Under the pieces are notes generated by a model. It was not told the DNA's origin. It made no database searches and was given only the letters and a program-made list of their open reading frames with translations. From contig JAFEKR010000011.1 in NCBI GenBank assembly GCA_019022495.1, positions 868,001 to 932,000 of the forward strand: a DNA stretch of 64,000 nt, read 5' to 3'. Positions 37,253 through 47,882 of the stretch are shown here, one piece after another. The stretch comes from Epichloe hybrida (taxonomy: Eukaryota; Ascomycota; Sordariomycetes; Hypocreales; Clavicipitaceae). The translations under genes were made by a program, and so were the position numbers. Each line of letters starts with the position of its first letter. The first letter of the stretch is position 1.

Positions 37253-38790
37253 CTAAGCAGTGATGGTGTTTTGTCGAGTAGTCTGCTGCTCTGGATTAGG
37301 CGTTGGCCGCTTGTCCAAGCCGTGCTCGGGAATGCGAGACGCCATGCGGTCGGGAACTAGCTCGGGCGAACCCGATCTGACGGGGTACTCGGCGGCAGGA
37401 GTAGCACCGAGGAGTCGAGAAGTGGTGGGCTGAGGAGACAGGATGGTGGGAGAATTGACCTCGTCGACGCGGGTCTTGGGGTTTCCGGCGCGTGCCTTGG
37501 AGGGCAGGCTTTGCTCGAATCCAGCCTCCCTGGCGACCTTTTCGATGCTCTTGAAGTACTGCAGAGACAGGAGGTCAATAAATGCGCTTCTCGCGCGGAA
37601 TAAGCCTTCACTCTGTTGGTCTACCTCACGACCTACGACCGAAGTCGTGACAAATCAAACTATCAAACCCTTTAGGGCAACAGACCGTTCCAATGTAGCC
37701 AACATAGATCTTTGGAGTGTTGGCTACATTGGAATCTAGCCAACGGTCTATTGCCCTAAAGGGTTTGATAGTTTGATTTGTCACGACTTCGGTCGTAGGG
37801 TAGATGAACAGAGTAAAGGCTAAGATTCGCAGTCGCTACAATGTGGATGGGGAATGGTGGGCATAAGGCTTACCTTGACAGTCTTGACCTGAAGCTCAAG
37901 AGTGGCATCCTCGTCAACGACAATCATGGGGTGGGGATGTAACTGCAGACTGGACAGAGTCCACATGTGACTGACGCCCTGCTCGATGCAGCGCTGCAGA
38001 GCGAGAGACTTGCGCTGACCCAGGATGATGACAACCACCTCACGAGCCTCGAGCACAGTCTGGACGCCGACGGTCAAGGCCATCCGAGGAACCTGGGTGA
38101 CGTCGTTGTCGAAGAAACGAGAGTTGGCAAGAGTGGTGTCGTAGGCCAAAGTCTTTACGCGGGTTCGGCTGGCCAAGCTCGATCCGGGCTCGTTGAAAGC
38201 AATGTGGCCATCCTCACCGATGCCGGCAAGGAAGAGGTCAATGCCGCCGACTGCCTTGATGGCGTCCTCGTAGGCGACACACTCGGCGTCAAGATTGGGT
38301 GCGTTTCCATTGAGAATGTGAACGTTGGAAGGGTGCACATTTACGTGCGAGAAGAAGTTCCTCCACATGAACGAGTGGTATGATTCGGCGTGGTCGCGAG
38401 GGATCCCCACGTATTCGTCCATGTTGAAAGTGACGACATTTTCAAAGGAGATCTATGGACGCGGCTGGCTCGTTAGTCATTTTCTCACTGACTGACGGGC
38501 ATTTCCATTGGGCCACCCCGAATGGAATCAATCGCCAAGGTGAAGAAGAAGAGGAAGCTCCGAGGACCGCCCGAGTTCAGATTATGAAACACAAGAGTAA
38601 TACGGCTTACCTCGCCAGCCTTGTACTTCTCGACAAGGATCTTGTAGACGCCGAGAGGGCTAGAGCCGGTGGGGAGGCCAAGAACGAAGGGGTTTTCAGG
38701 AGTGGGACTGAAGGCCTTGATTCGGTCGATGATGTATTTGGCTACATAGCTGCTGGCAGCTGAAGCATCATCGCGAATGACCAATCTCAT
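37253..38790 (-). CDS. dam1: Glucosamine-6-phosphate deaminase/isomerase
   Basis: Converts glucosamine-6-phosphate to fructose-6-phosphate and ammonium, the last step of GlcNAc catabolism. Proposed exons on the minus strand are 38790-38611, 38452-37874 and 37558-37253 (354 aa); introns start GTAAGC and end AG. The key residues fall at the same numbers as in E. coli NagB. Asp72 is in FNMDEY, and Asp141, His143 and Glu148 are in [16 protein letters not shown]. Arg158 and Lys160, allosteric GlcNAc-6-P ligands in NagB, are also present. A Pro/Ser/Thr-rich tail of about 85 residues follows the catalytic fold. The intron between TVK and YFKSIEKV is 315 bp and contains a MITE. The gene is divergent from the hexokinase gene; together with the NDT80-like gene they are members of the GlcNAc catabolic set. 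Frame is intact throughout. Confidence 0.93.
37603..37821. mobile_element. MITE inside the last intron of the deaminase gene
   Basis: A near-palindrome. The inner arms 37633-37690 and 37741-37798 are almost perfect inverted repeats starting CTACGACCGAAGTCGTGAC. The outer arms AGCCTTCACTCTGTT (37603) and its inverted partner ending at 37821 extend it to about 219 bp. A second small palindrome (CCAATGTAGCCAACA and its complement) occupies the centre. The DNA is not RIP-mutated. No clear target duplication is seen; an inner TA duplication (TA|CGACCG...CGGTCG|TA) is possible. It lies wholly between the splice sites at 37872 and 37559. Confidence 0.8.
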
Positions 38791-38826
38791 TTTCGTGGAT
38801 TCGTGGATTCGTGGATTCGTGGACGG
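38791..38826. repeat. 9 bp minisatellite just upstream of dam1 start
   Basis: Three to four tandem copies of CGTGGATTC directly next to the dam1 ATG, within its 5' leader on the minus strand. Copy number is likely to vary between strains. Confidence 0.85.
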
Positions 38827-41123
38827 GGATTCTGTCGTGGATGTGAAGGGTATGTGAGTGTAATAAGTTATATATCACTGACCAACCAAGAAGGGTGTTC
38901 TCAATCGTGATTTGGGTTACGATCAGGAAAGGCAAGGAGAAGATTGCTGCCGGCCTTTGTCTCAGAAGCTGAAGGGTCAAGCAAAGATGGAAAGGAAGAG
39001 CGGAAAGAATAAGAAGCGAGCAGGGCAAGGCTGGGCAGATTAGATAGGTCCAGGTTTGGGTGGGAGCCAGTCAGACATGTACGGACCAGACGTAGCCATC
39101 ATCGGCATTGGTCTCGAAGAAAAGAAGACGGAAGAAAATCGATATTGAATTACGGGGACTTCCGGATGCTCGGGTGTGTCATTGCAACAATGAACAGTGT
39201 CTCCTTCTCTGACTCGGACTCCAACTGACCCTGCCAACAAGCATTGTATCTACCAATGTCGCATGCCATGATGATGTCGAGGTGGAGCTCGTGGGTTTTC
39301 CAGAGAAGCCGGATGGAACGTCACTGCATGCTCAAATTCTCAATCCTCTACTCCGTAGTCCCTCCGTAGTCCGTAGTCCTTATGTATTCCATACATACCT
39401 AGGAATTCTCCTCTTTTGTGGACGAGGTGCCGGTCATTCATGTATCCGCGACTGGCAGCGTATTAAATCGTCTTGTGTCGGGCCTTCTTCGCCTTGCAGT
39501 CCTGAGTGTGCGAGTGAGTACCCCCATTGGCTATGGAAGCTGAAACGCATGTTGATCGAATGGACCAGACCCCTGGCTGTTTGTTGACGTTTGCTGTGTT
39601 TCCGCTTTGCTGCGTGACGATGGAGGCCAGCATCAAGGCGTGCCTTTGTGCCGGGTAATATGTGAAAGTGAAGGAATCGTCAGCGGTGCGCACTGGCCAA
39701 TCCCAGCCTTATCGTGGCGGCCTTATCGTGGCCGTCTTGGCTTGGTTGGGGGCCTCCCTGGCTTGGGGTTACCCTGGCTTGGTTGGGGGCCTGGCCTGGC
39801 TGGTTTGGTCGTGGCCCGTGGGGGGTTTCGACAATCTGCCAAGTCGGAAAAGTCACCTTGTTGAAACTTGACCACCACCTTGACAGGAACCCATCGATGC
39901 ACCACCGCAACGTTACAGCCCCAGCTTTTCCCGCATCCCGGTAAATTTGACGCCAGATCATCGTGGCTCTCTGGGACATCTCCATCTGAGCATTTTCTGG
40001 CATCTGGCAGTTACTGGTCCGTACTCCGTACTCCGTACATACGCCTGGCATGCGTGTCTCATCCGCACTCCCGTGCCAACTGCACTTGACCATTGGCTCC
40101 GTCCTACCATCATCCCCCCATCCTCTCCATCCTCTGCATCTGCATCTGTTCTTTGTTGCGGCGCTCTCGATGTGCGACTTTGGGTTTGCCGAGTGGCCAG
40201 ACGAGGGTGAATTGGGATTGATTGCCGGGGCATCAAAAGCTGCATTAATTTATCGGCAACAACACCAGTTCAAACAACCACACCAAACGGGAATACGCAA
40301 CCGCGGGCTGACGAAACTACTATTGACCTGACAATTTGTCCAACGTGCCTATCCGGCTGCAGTTCCAACTTGGTAACAACCAGCCGTCTTTACTGCTGCG
40401 AAACGTGCCCAGGCCTTTGGTGGTCTGTCCGATTCCTTGCCATTTTCCGCTGGCGTGTATCAGACCGACGGTTTTGCTTGTTATAGTATAGGTAGGGACT
40501 TTTACCACGACCACGACCACATCCTTTTTCTTTCCCTCTCCACACAAACTGATAAGACAAGGCTTGCCCTAAGATTGCATCAATACTCGGGGTAGGTTCC
40601 ATTCAGTCATCTGGTCCATCCTTTGGTGTTCTTGTTGACAACCTCTCGGGCTCCCATTTGACGTACTTTGCTTGATCGGCCCGTCCGGTATAGCATCGTT
40701 TCTCTCATATTGGATTCCTCTCCCTTCCCGCTTGCTGGCTTGCATTATCAACGCGGCAGTATCGACCGGAGTATTTACGGATCCTTCCTCTTCCTCAATC
40801 CCCTGCTTGGCACTACTTTTCACCCCTTTTTAAAAAAAAAAATCATTGGCCCTTAGCGAAACCATATACTCGATAACTAGCTCGACTTTGTTTCATTTTG
40901 CTTTCTGCGTCTACAAAACCTACCAGCCGCCCATTCGGCCTTTTCTTTGGCCTAGTCGATCTCACGCCGGATTTGGCGATTCATTCATTTTGGCTCAACC
41001 CAAAATAGATGCTACCTTGCAACACCCGTCTACCTTCAACTCCCCAGAGAAGCCCTTTATCTTGACGCCCATTTCCTCCAGCTTTAGTTTAGGCCATCCT
41101 TTTTGTACACCATTGTCTTTGCA
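38827..41123. promoter_or_regulatory. Shared divergent upstream region of dam1 and hxk3
   Basis: 2.3 kb between two divergently transcribed GlcNAc genes, so it should contain both promoters. Visible features are a GGCCTTGG/TTGGGGGCC repeat cluster at 39715-39810, TCCGTA repeats at 39345-39385 and 40015-40040, and a long pyrimidine-rich leader (about 40700-40830) ahead of hxk3. Several ORFs of 60-140 codons on both strands overlap one another and have no recognisable product. No RON1 site was assigned because I do not know its consensus with certainty. Confidence 0.5.
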
Positions 41124-42892
41124 ATGGCGGCCTTCCACAAAGCATTCCTGGCTGCTATCGTAAAGAGTTTGCTTCGCGGCAAGTCTCTGATACAAGTCAT
41201 ACTGGCTTACTGGGTCAGCCCAGTCGCAGCCAAGGCAAGCAGGGCAAGCAAGGGAAAGCCGTCTAGAACGCTGCAGGAGTTTCTCAAAGAGGCCGAGGCT
41301 GCTCTGCTCGGCCCCGTCAGTGGCGAAGGACTCCAGGAATTGTCCACTGGGTTAAAAAAACAGTTCGTCGAACGCTTGCAAAAAGATGAACAGTGCATGC
41401 TACCCTCTTACAGCCACCAGCTGCCGTTTGGGAGCGAGTCTGGAGAATATGTAGCTTTGGATGTCGGTGGTTCGACGTTGAGAATTGCCATAGTAGCACT
41501 GTGTGGCCGTGAGGCTGAGACGGACAAGCAAAATGAAATCGTCAGCATGCACAGCTATCGAATTGGCAGGGACATTAAAGATCTACAGGGAATGGCATTC
41601 TTCGGCTGGATGGCGCGGAAACTTAATGAGACTCTCGCAGAGAGTGGTGGTTATGCTCACAGCCTCGAAAAGCCTCTGCCGGTTGCCTGTGCATGGAGTT
41701 TTCCAATTGAGTAAGTACTCCGATTTTGCCCTTTACTAATTAGCTACTTTTGGGCTTGCCTCTTCGATGAATCAATGGTCTAACAGTGCACAGACAAACG
41801 TCAATGGGTGGAGGCAAGCTCCTGCCCATGGGAAAAGCATTCTTGGCAGACCAAGGATTGCTGGGTGAAGATCTTGGTGAAGTCATCAAACAGGCTTGTA
41901 AAAACCACGGCCTTCACGTCGAGCTGCGGGCCATTCTAAACGACTCGACTGCTTGCCTGTTGTCTCGGGCCTATTCCTACACATCCACTCGTTTTGGTCT
42001 GATTCTGGGTACCGGCGTCAACCTGGCTGCCTACCTCCCAGTACTGAGCATTGGCAAGAACAAGTTCGGCGTTCGACCAGACGCATGGCTCAGTGCGGCC
42101 AGTCACGTTATTGTTAACACGGAAGTGGGCATGTTTGGCCAAAACATCTTGCCGCTCACGAGATGGGACCGAGCATTGGCAAAACAACATCCTCGTCCTG
42201 ACTTTCAGCCTCTTGAGCACCTCGTCAGCGGCATGTATTTGGGTGAGATTGTTCGAATCGTTCTTTTAGAGGCTATTGAGACTGCCGGTCTTCTCGATGG
42301 TGTTGTGCCTCCCTCGCTGAAGAGCCAATACTCGTTGGGAACCGATACCATCTCCATGATTGAAAGGTCAGCCATGTTTCCTGCGTTCATCTGTCCCTGT
42401 CCTGCTTGTTGGTAATTTCTTGTTTACTGATGTGTCATTAGCGATACTTCTTCTGATCTAGAAGGTGCCATCAACATTTTCTCAGAACGCCATCCTTCAC
42501 CACACCAAGTCACCACTTCCGACCTCGCCGCCATCAAGGCCATCTCGTCATTTGTATCTGTTCGCTCCAGTGCGCTAGTGGCCGCTTGTGTATACGCGCT
42601 GTGGGACTTGCGACTGGACTCTGAGCAAGAGTATATTGAACCTCTTTCTGAATCGTCGCGTGAGCGCAAGCGCGTCGAAGCCGATATGGAACTACAAAGT
42701 ACCACTGTTGCATTCAATGGCAGTGTCATCGAGAACTATCCCGGCTACCTAGCCAGCTGCCAACGCTACCTCAATGAATTGATTGAGAGCAAAGGATTAC
42801 CCGACCATCGAACAATTGACCTTGTCCCCGCTAAGGAGAGCTCTTTATTAGGAGCCGCTGTTGCACTGGCTTGCGTTGAACGCGACAACTGA
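41124..42892 (+). CDS. hxk3: Hexokinase-family kinase, HXK3-type N-acetylglucosamine kinase
   Basis: Predicted to phosphorylate GlcNAc (or a related hexose) with ATP in the cytosol. Proposed exons are 41124-41710, 41794-42366 and 42442-42892 (536 aa). The second junction restores SMIESDTSSDLEG. The first joins SFPIE to QTSMGGGKLLPMGK, the usual hexokinase sugar-binding segment. Other family blocks are LDVGGSTLRIAIVAL (phosphate 1 loop, about residue 113), AILNDST with the catalytic Asp near residue 246, LGTGVN near 267, VNTEVGMFG and LVSGMYLGEIVRIVLLE. The glycine-loop reading GGSTLRI instead of GGTNFRV marks it as a divergent hexokinase rather than a glycolytic one. ATG 41124 is the first in-frame ATG. 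Substrate assignment rests on neighbouring dam1 and the ron1-like gene, as in the Trichoderma GlcNAc cluster; kinetics cannot be read from sequence. Confidence 0.88.
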
Positions 42893-43662
42893 TAGTTTTT
42901 TTTAAATTATTTTGTTGTCCCCTTCTCGGGCAATTGGTTGATATTTAGATGAGGCAGCGATTTTGAATCCGTCCGGAACGAGTGAGTATATATACTTGTT
43001 GGCCGTGGAACAGACTTGTTTCTTCCTTTTTTTTTTTCTTTTTTTTTTTCCTGCATGACATGTGGTGTCAATTATGATCATCATTGAGTGTGCGGGGATT
43101 AAAACGCATCGTAGAGCTCGCAGGCTACCATTTCTTCACATCATGAGTTGTGTCTGACACAATTCTGTTCCTTCCGGGAAAGGAGTTTTTGACGCTGTGT
43201 TCTGTATATACCCCCGACAAGTCTCAAGATGACGTTGAGCGTTCAGTCTCAGATAATGACATCACACGCCTCTCTGTCTGATTTACATGGCAGCGAGAAG
43301 GTGGTGGTCTGATGCTGGTGGGTCCTGGTCGCGTCGCGGGTTTTTCGATTGGCAAAGTAGCCTGACTTTGCACACACTGGGAAATAGCGCACCGAATGGG
43401 TTCCTAAACTTCCAATATCATGTGACTGCCTGCCTTGTTCGCGTTTCCAGCCATCGCGTTCACCGTTTACCCAAACCAGCCCCCCGCCGATTCTTGGGCA
43501 ACGCGTCCCTTAGAAAATAAACCAGCCAACCAAACAATTAACTCCGCCCGTCCAACTCTCCAACCAATTCGCGGGTCGTGTGATTTCAAGTATGCATCGA
43601 CGAGGGCATTGAAATAATACCGACATTATATCTAGGCGCTCAAGTGAATGAAGTTGACAGCC
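42893..43662. other. Intergenic region hxk3 - BRCT gene
   Basis: Contains the hxk3 3' flank with T-runs near 42897 and 43026-43050, then the GC-balanced upstream region of the BRCT gene. No further gene is supported. Confidence 0.5.
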
Positions 43663-46500
43663 ATGGCTGCGCATCCTGGTGTCTTTCACGAATGCGCGAT
43701 CGCGTTCGTTCCGAGCAATGAGCTCACGCCACATTTCATCAGCGAGGTTCGACGACGATGCTACCCAGAAATCACCCAAGTTATCGTTGACTAACCTTGC
43801 TTCTTCAATTCAGTTGGCAAATGTTGTTCAAGACAATGGCGGAGCGGTTTGCGAACCTCGTCGGAACGGCACGATACCCATCGACAAGGTTACTCACATC
43901 GTCTCCAACACCATCAACTTCGAACAATATGTCGAATCGCAGGCAGTCATGATTCCCGTGGTATCAGACAAATGGATCAGCAACTCTGTACTCAAACGAA
44001 AGACGGCGCAGGTGAGGCCATTCTCGCCAGATCCCCGCATGATCTTTCGTGAGATTGTTGTCACTTGCGCCGACCTGCCACAAATGGACAAGGAGAGCAT
44101 TCTTGGCGCCACCATGGCTCTGGGTGGACAGGAATCCAAAGACGCATCGAGGTTGACGACACATATTTGTGCTCTGAGTATGGATGCGCCAAAGGTGGAC
44201 GCTGCAGTGCAGAAGGGATTCAAGGGCAAGGTCGTTTTGCCTCACTGGTAAGTCTTCAGCGCATGAATATAGGTTTTTCTATTGGTCGTTTTTGGGAGTT
44301 GAGGAGGGGACTAAGTTTTGAACCAAGGTTTGATGCATGCTTTAAACTCGGCAAGCGAATAGACGAAGGGCCCTACTTGCTGCCCGAACCAGAGATTCTG
44401 AAGAAGAGTAGCGCGGATGATGTTGTCATTCCTACGAATGCAAATCTCGTCGGAGCCACCTCGGTCAACCCAGACTTTCTTCCGCTACCCGTCAACAGCA
44501 TAAGCGCACGGTCACCGGCGACAGTCTTTCAAGATAAGCGAGTCATGTTGTCAGCAGACCTGGGCATCACTCCACGACTGGTGAGAACGCTCGAGGGTAT
44601 CATCACAAACGGTGGAGGCAAGATGGTCGATGACGTTGACTGCTGTGACACGTTCATCTGCCAGTTTCGGGATGGTCCCCAGTATATTCACGCAGCCCAA
44701 AGTTGCAAAGAGGTCGGTAGTCTGTCATGGTTGTACTCACTCATAGTCAACAACCAGTGGCAGAACCCGCTGCACCGCCTGCTTCACTATCCAATTCCGC
44801 GAGAAGGCATCCCGAGGTTCAAGGGTCTGAGAATCACGGTATCCAACTACGGAGGCGAGGCAAGAATATATCTCGAAAATCTCATCAAGGCCAGCGGTGC
44901 AGAATTTACCAAGACTATGAAGGCGGACAATACTCATCTCATTACCGCCCGCAATTCGAGTGAGAAATGCAAAGCAGCTCCGGAATGGGGTGTCGCGGTT
45001 ATTAACCATCTGTGGATCGAGGAGAGCTATGCGAAGTGCGAGATGAAGCCAATTAATACCCCCAAGTACAACCATTTTCCGCCGAGGACCAACCTAGGTG
45101 AAATAATAGGCCAAACGTTTTTGAGCGAGCCTAGCCTGCGCGAACTATACTATCCGGGTGGAGAAGAGGCCATGTCCACTGGGGCGAAGAAGAAGCGAAA
45201 GATTATGGAGGCTGCCGAGGATAATGCGTATCACAAAGGCCCTGCAGAGGGATTGGTTATTGGAACTGACGAGGCCTATGGAGCTATGCCGCATGACGAC
45301 GAGGAAATTGAGATACCATCATCAGGCACCCAGACCAAGAAGCCAGCAATTGTCAATACACCGGTGCGATCGCGACGCGCTCACTCTGGCAAGGAAAACG
45401 AAACGCCATCAGGTGTGTCGACTGGCAGCCGTAGTGCCAAGGCCAAGGCTCGAGATTTGTTACAACACATTGCGCCAGATATCGCCTTGTATGAGAAGGA
45501 GAAGAGGAGACAAAGCAAGCCAGGGGCCCCGTGGGGCGGCAAACGAGCGGCAGACTTGGCGGACCGAGAAAAAGGTAGCATGACAACGACGAGTCCCAAA
45601 AATCAGCATGACGAAGACGAGGAAGACGACACTGGCAAGAGACGACCTGCGAAAAAACCACGCCCGTCATTACCTGAAGTAGAAATGCGAATCATCATCA
45701 CGGGCTTCAACAGATGGGTCGGGGACAGCAACAAAGAGGATCACGATCGAGTACGTTTTAACATTGCAACTCTCTTTTTTTTTTTCCTTCTTTTTTATCC
45801 TTTCCCCCCCCCCCCTGTCAAACCCCATCTTCTTGTATGTATCAGTGACGCTAAGATCTGGACCTGTGTTTGACAGAGGGAACTGCGAAACCTCGGAATT
45901 CAAATCGTCCAGGAAGGCCAGCCATGCGACTTCCTGGTTGCCCCACAAGTTGTGCGAACTGTCAAATTTCTCTGTACGCTCGCCCGTGGCGCCCGGGTCA
46001 TGTCATCCGACTTTATTGAGACAGTGCTAGAGTCTGGCGAATTACCTGACGTGAACGACTTCATTTTGAAAGACAAGAGCGCGGAAAGCAAATTCGATTT
46101 CGACCTGACACGCTCTGTAGCCCGCGCCAAGGCTAATCGAGGCAAATTGCTGCGAGGGGTTCCCGTGTACTGCACCGAGAAAGTTCGAAACGGGCCCGAT
46201 GGCTACCGCTCCGTTGCAGAGGCCAACGGGGCCATATTCAAGCTTTACCGCGCACGGGGCGGCACAACCATCAAGCCCACCACTGCAGAGCAAGACGGCT
46301 TTGCGAAGCCCGAGCCTGTGTACCTGCTCAGTGGTGAAAGTTCAGAGGAGCAACAGTTGTGGGCGAGATTTCGCGACATGGCGGAAAAGGGCCATATGGA
46401 GCCGCGAATTGTTGTGCCAGACTGGCTGCTAGATGTAGCCATGGCACAACAAGTGCGTTTCGACGAGAAGTTCCTAGTCGAGAACTGGAACAAGGTCTAA
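43663..46500 (+). CDS. rtt107: Six-BRCT scaffold protein, RTT107/BRC1-like (DNA damage response)
   Basis: Proposed exons are 43663-43746, 43814-44247, 44328-45750 and 45877-46500 (854 aa). Four BRCT repeats precede a basic/acidic linker and two BRCT repeats close the protein. Landmarks are NGGAVCEPRRN (BRCT1); PHWFDACFKLGKRIDEGPYL, rebuilt by the exon 2-3 junction; NGGGKMVDDVDCCDTFICQF; NTHLITARNSSEKCKAAPEW with WIEESY; a KKKRK nuclear-localisation-like stretch; EMRIIITGFNRW then RNLGIQIV; and WLLDVAM near the end. This order is that of S. cerevisiae Rtt107 and S. pombe Brc1, which bind gamma-H2A at stalled forks. The exon 1 donor (GTTCGA) is weak but leaves the frame intact and its intron has a CTAAC branch site. 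The third intron carries long T and C runs. Confidence 0.85.
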
Positions 46501-46739
46501 AACGGGGCGTGGTTGGCCGGGATGCGCGTCACACAAGCGAAGCATCTGCTGGGTGGAGCATGGCGTTGATGCGAATTTGGCAGGGAGGTAATCCGTAGAT
46601 AAAACCTATAATCTCATTTAGGAGGCTGGAGTGGAATTGCCGGATGGTCGGTTGCCTTTTCAAGCATAAGTCGTTGGTTGTATTGTATACGAATATGGTT
46701 ATATCGACTGGTGTTGTATTCTTTGATGTGAACATGAGA

Positions 46740-47459
46740 TCAGAAAAACTTGACACCAAGAGAGTCGTCAGAGCCGAAAACCTGTGCCTTGCCTTTTTTG
46801 ACCAGGATGTTCAACGCCTTGAGGAGCACGTCGTGGTCCAAGCCGTGCAATTCTGCACTCAGGGGGTCAGCTTTCCAAATGCCATGTCCTCCCTCTCTCA
46901 CTTGGGATGTCTGAGCAAAACGAAAGGATGAAATGAAAGAGAGAAAAAAAAAAAAGCACGGATTGTCAAAACACAGACCTGTTCCCATTGTCCCCTCCCC
47001 CTCACTCATTTCGTACACGGTCAACACACTCCCCCTTTGCGCCGTGTCGTCGACATATTTCTCAATCAGAGCAGCCCACTCCTCGGGCTTCTTCCAGTAC
47101 ACGAAGACGACATCCTTGCTGGACCCGGACCCGGCGAACTCTGCTCGTCCGTCCTTGCGCATGAACTCGAGGACCTCGTGGATGTCAGGGAGACTCAGGC
47201 GGCGGCGGAGGCGGGCGTTGTGGAAGAGGTCCGTCTGGGAGGCGGTCGAGACGGAGAGCTTGAAGAGGCGGTGGTGGCGGGCGTAGGAGAGGATCAGGGC
47301 GGACCACTTTGCGAGTTGGGCGTGGTGCGTGGTCAGGTTGGGCTGGGGGGTGAAGAAGGGGGGGAAGTGGTACTCGCGGGGGAAGGGGAAGGGCGATGCT
47401 GATGCTGATGCGGATGCGGATGCGGATGCGGATGCGGATGCTGATGCTGATTCTGACAT
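46740..47459 (-). CDS. vps25: ESCRT-II subunit VPS25
   Basis: Part of the ESCRT-II complex that sorts ubiquitinated membrane proteins into multivesicular bodies. Two proposed exons, 47459-46979 and 46900-46740 (213 aa). Winged-helix 1 contains FPPFFTPQPNLTTHHAQLAKW, and winged-helix 2 ends HGLDHDVLLKALNILVKKGK then AQVFG and the typical terminal GVKFF. After MSE the N-terminus has a Ser-Ala dipeptide run encoded by a hexanucleotide repeat (47399-47450), unusual for the family. The acceptor at 46900/46901 (CCCAAG) is the only one I found that keeps frame with the GGTCTG donor. The stronger-looking TTTTGCTCAG acceptor 10 bases earlier would shift frame, so the 78 bp intron needs transcript support. 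Convergent with the BRCT gene, divergent from nitrite reductase. Confidence 0.88.
   Translation of the reverse strand: MSESASASASASASASASASASPFPFPREYHFPPFFTPQPNLTTHHAQLAKWSALILSYARHHRLFKLSVSTASQTDLFHNARLRRRLSLPDIHEVLEFMRKDGRAEFAGSGSSKDVVFVYWKKPEEWAALIEKYVDDTAQRGSVLTVYEMSEGEGTMGTGLCFDNPCFFFFLSFISSFRFAQTSQVREGGHGIWKADPLSAELHGLDHDVLLKALNILVKKGKAQVFGSDDSLGVKFF
47399..47450. repeat. Coding hexanucleotide repeat in vps25
   Basis: Tandem GATGCG/GATGCT units on the plus strand, read on the minus strand as alternating Ser and Ala codons. Likely variable between isolates. Confidence 0.85.
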
Positions 47460-47829
47460 GGTGGAGATGTGATGCGATGTGGGTTGTGATGACAATTGCG
47501 TCACCAGACGTATTCCTATCTTTGAGTAATAAGTCCTTTCCCTTCTCAGTTGAACAAATTGTTTGATAACAAAAAACTGCCTTTTCCCGCGCGACCCGTC
47601 TCCCATCTGATCTATCGATAAAAACGGCGCTGATAAGAAGGCGACGTTCATTTGCTAATGGGTCAACCAATCACGCCACGATGACGCAGCCGGTTTCTCT
47701 GTCCTTTTTATCAGAGTGCTCCACATAATGTGTATGTACATACTCCGTATGTATCGATAAATTTCAAAAGCACGGGGCGGGCTTCCTTCCTCGAAAGAAG
47801 ATAGATTAAAAAGTAAGCCACGATAACAA

Positions 47830-47837
47830 CTCCGTGG
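47830..47837 (+). promoter_or_regulatory. NirA-type binding site 1
   Basis: CTCCGTGG, exact match to CTCCGHGG, about 490 bp before the nitrite reductase start and nine bases from a CGATAA GATA site (47821-47826). Confidence 0.6.
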
Positions 47838-47874
47838 AAAAACATGTACTTTCACCCGTCAGCCAGTCTCCTTT

Positions 47875-47882
47875 CTCCGCGG
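47875..47882 (+). promoter_or_regulatory. NirA-type binding site 2
   Basis: CTCCGCGG, exact match to CTCCGHGG, 45 bp after site 1 in the same orientation. Confidence 0.6.

Noticed and set aside
39680..40245. ORFs of 95-137 codons on the minus strand between dam1 and hxk3
   Set aside because: They overlap ORFs in other frames, include translated GGCCTTGG repeats and lack recognisable domains.
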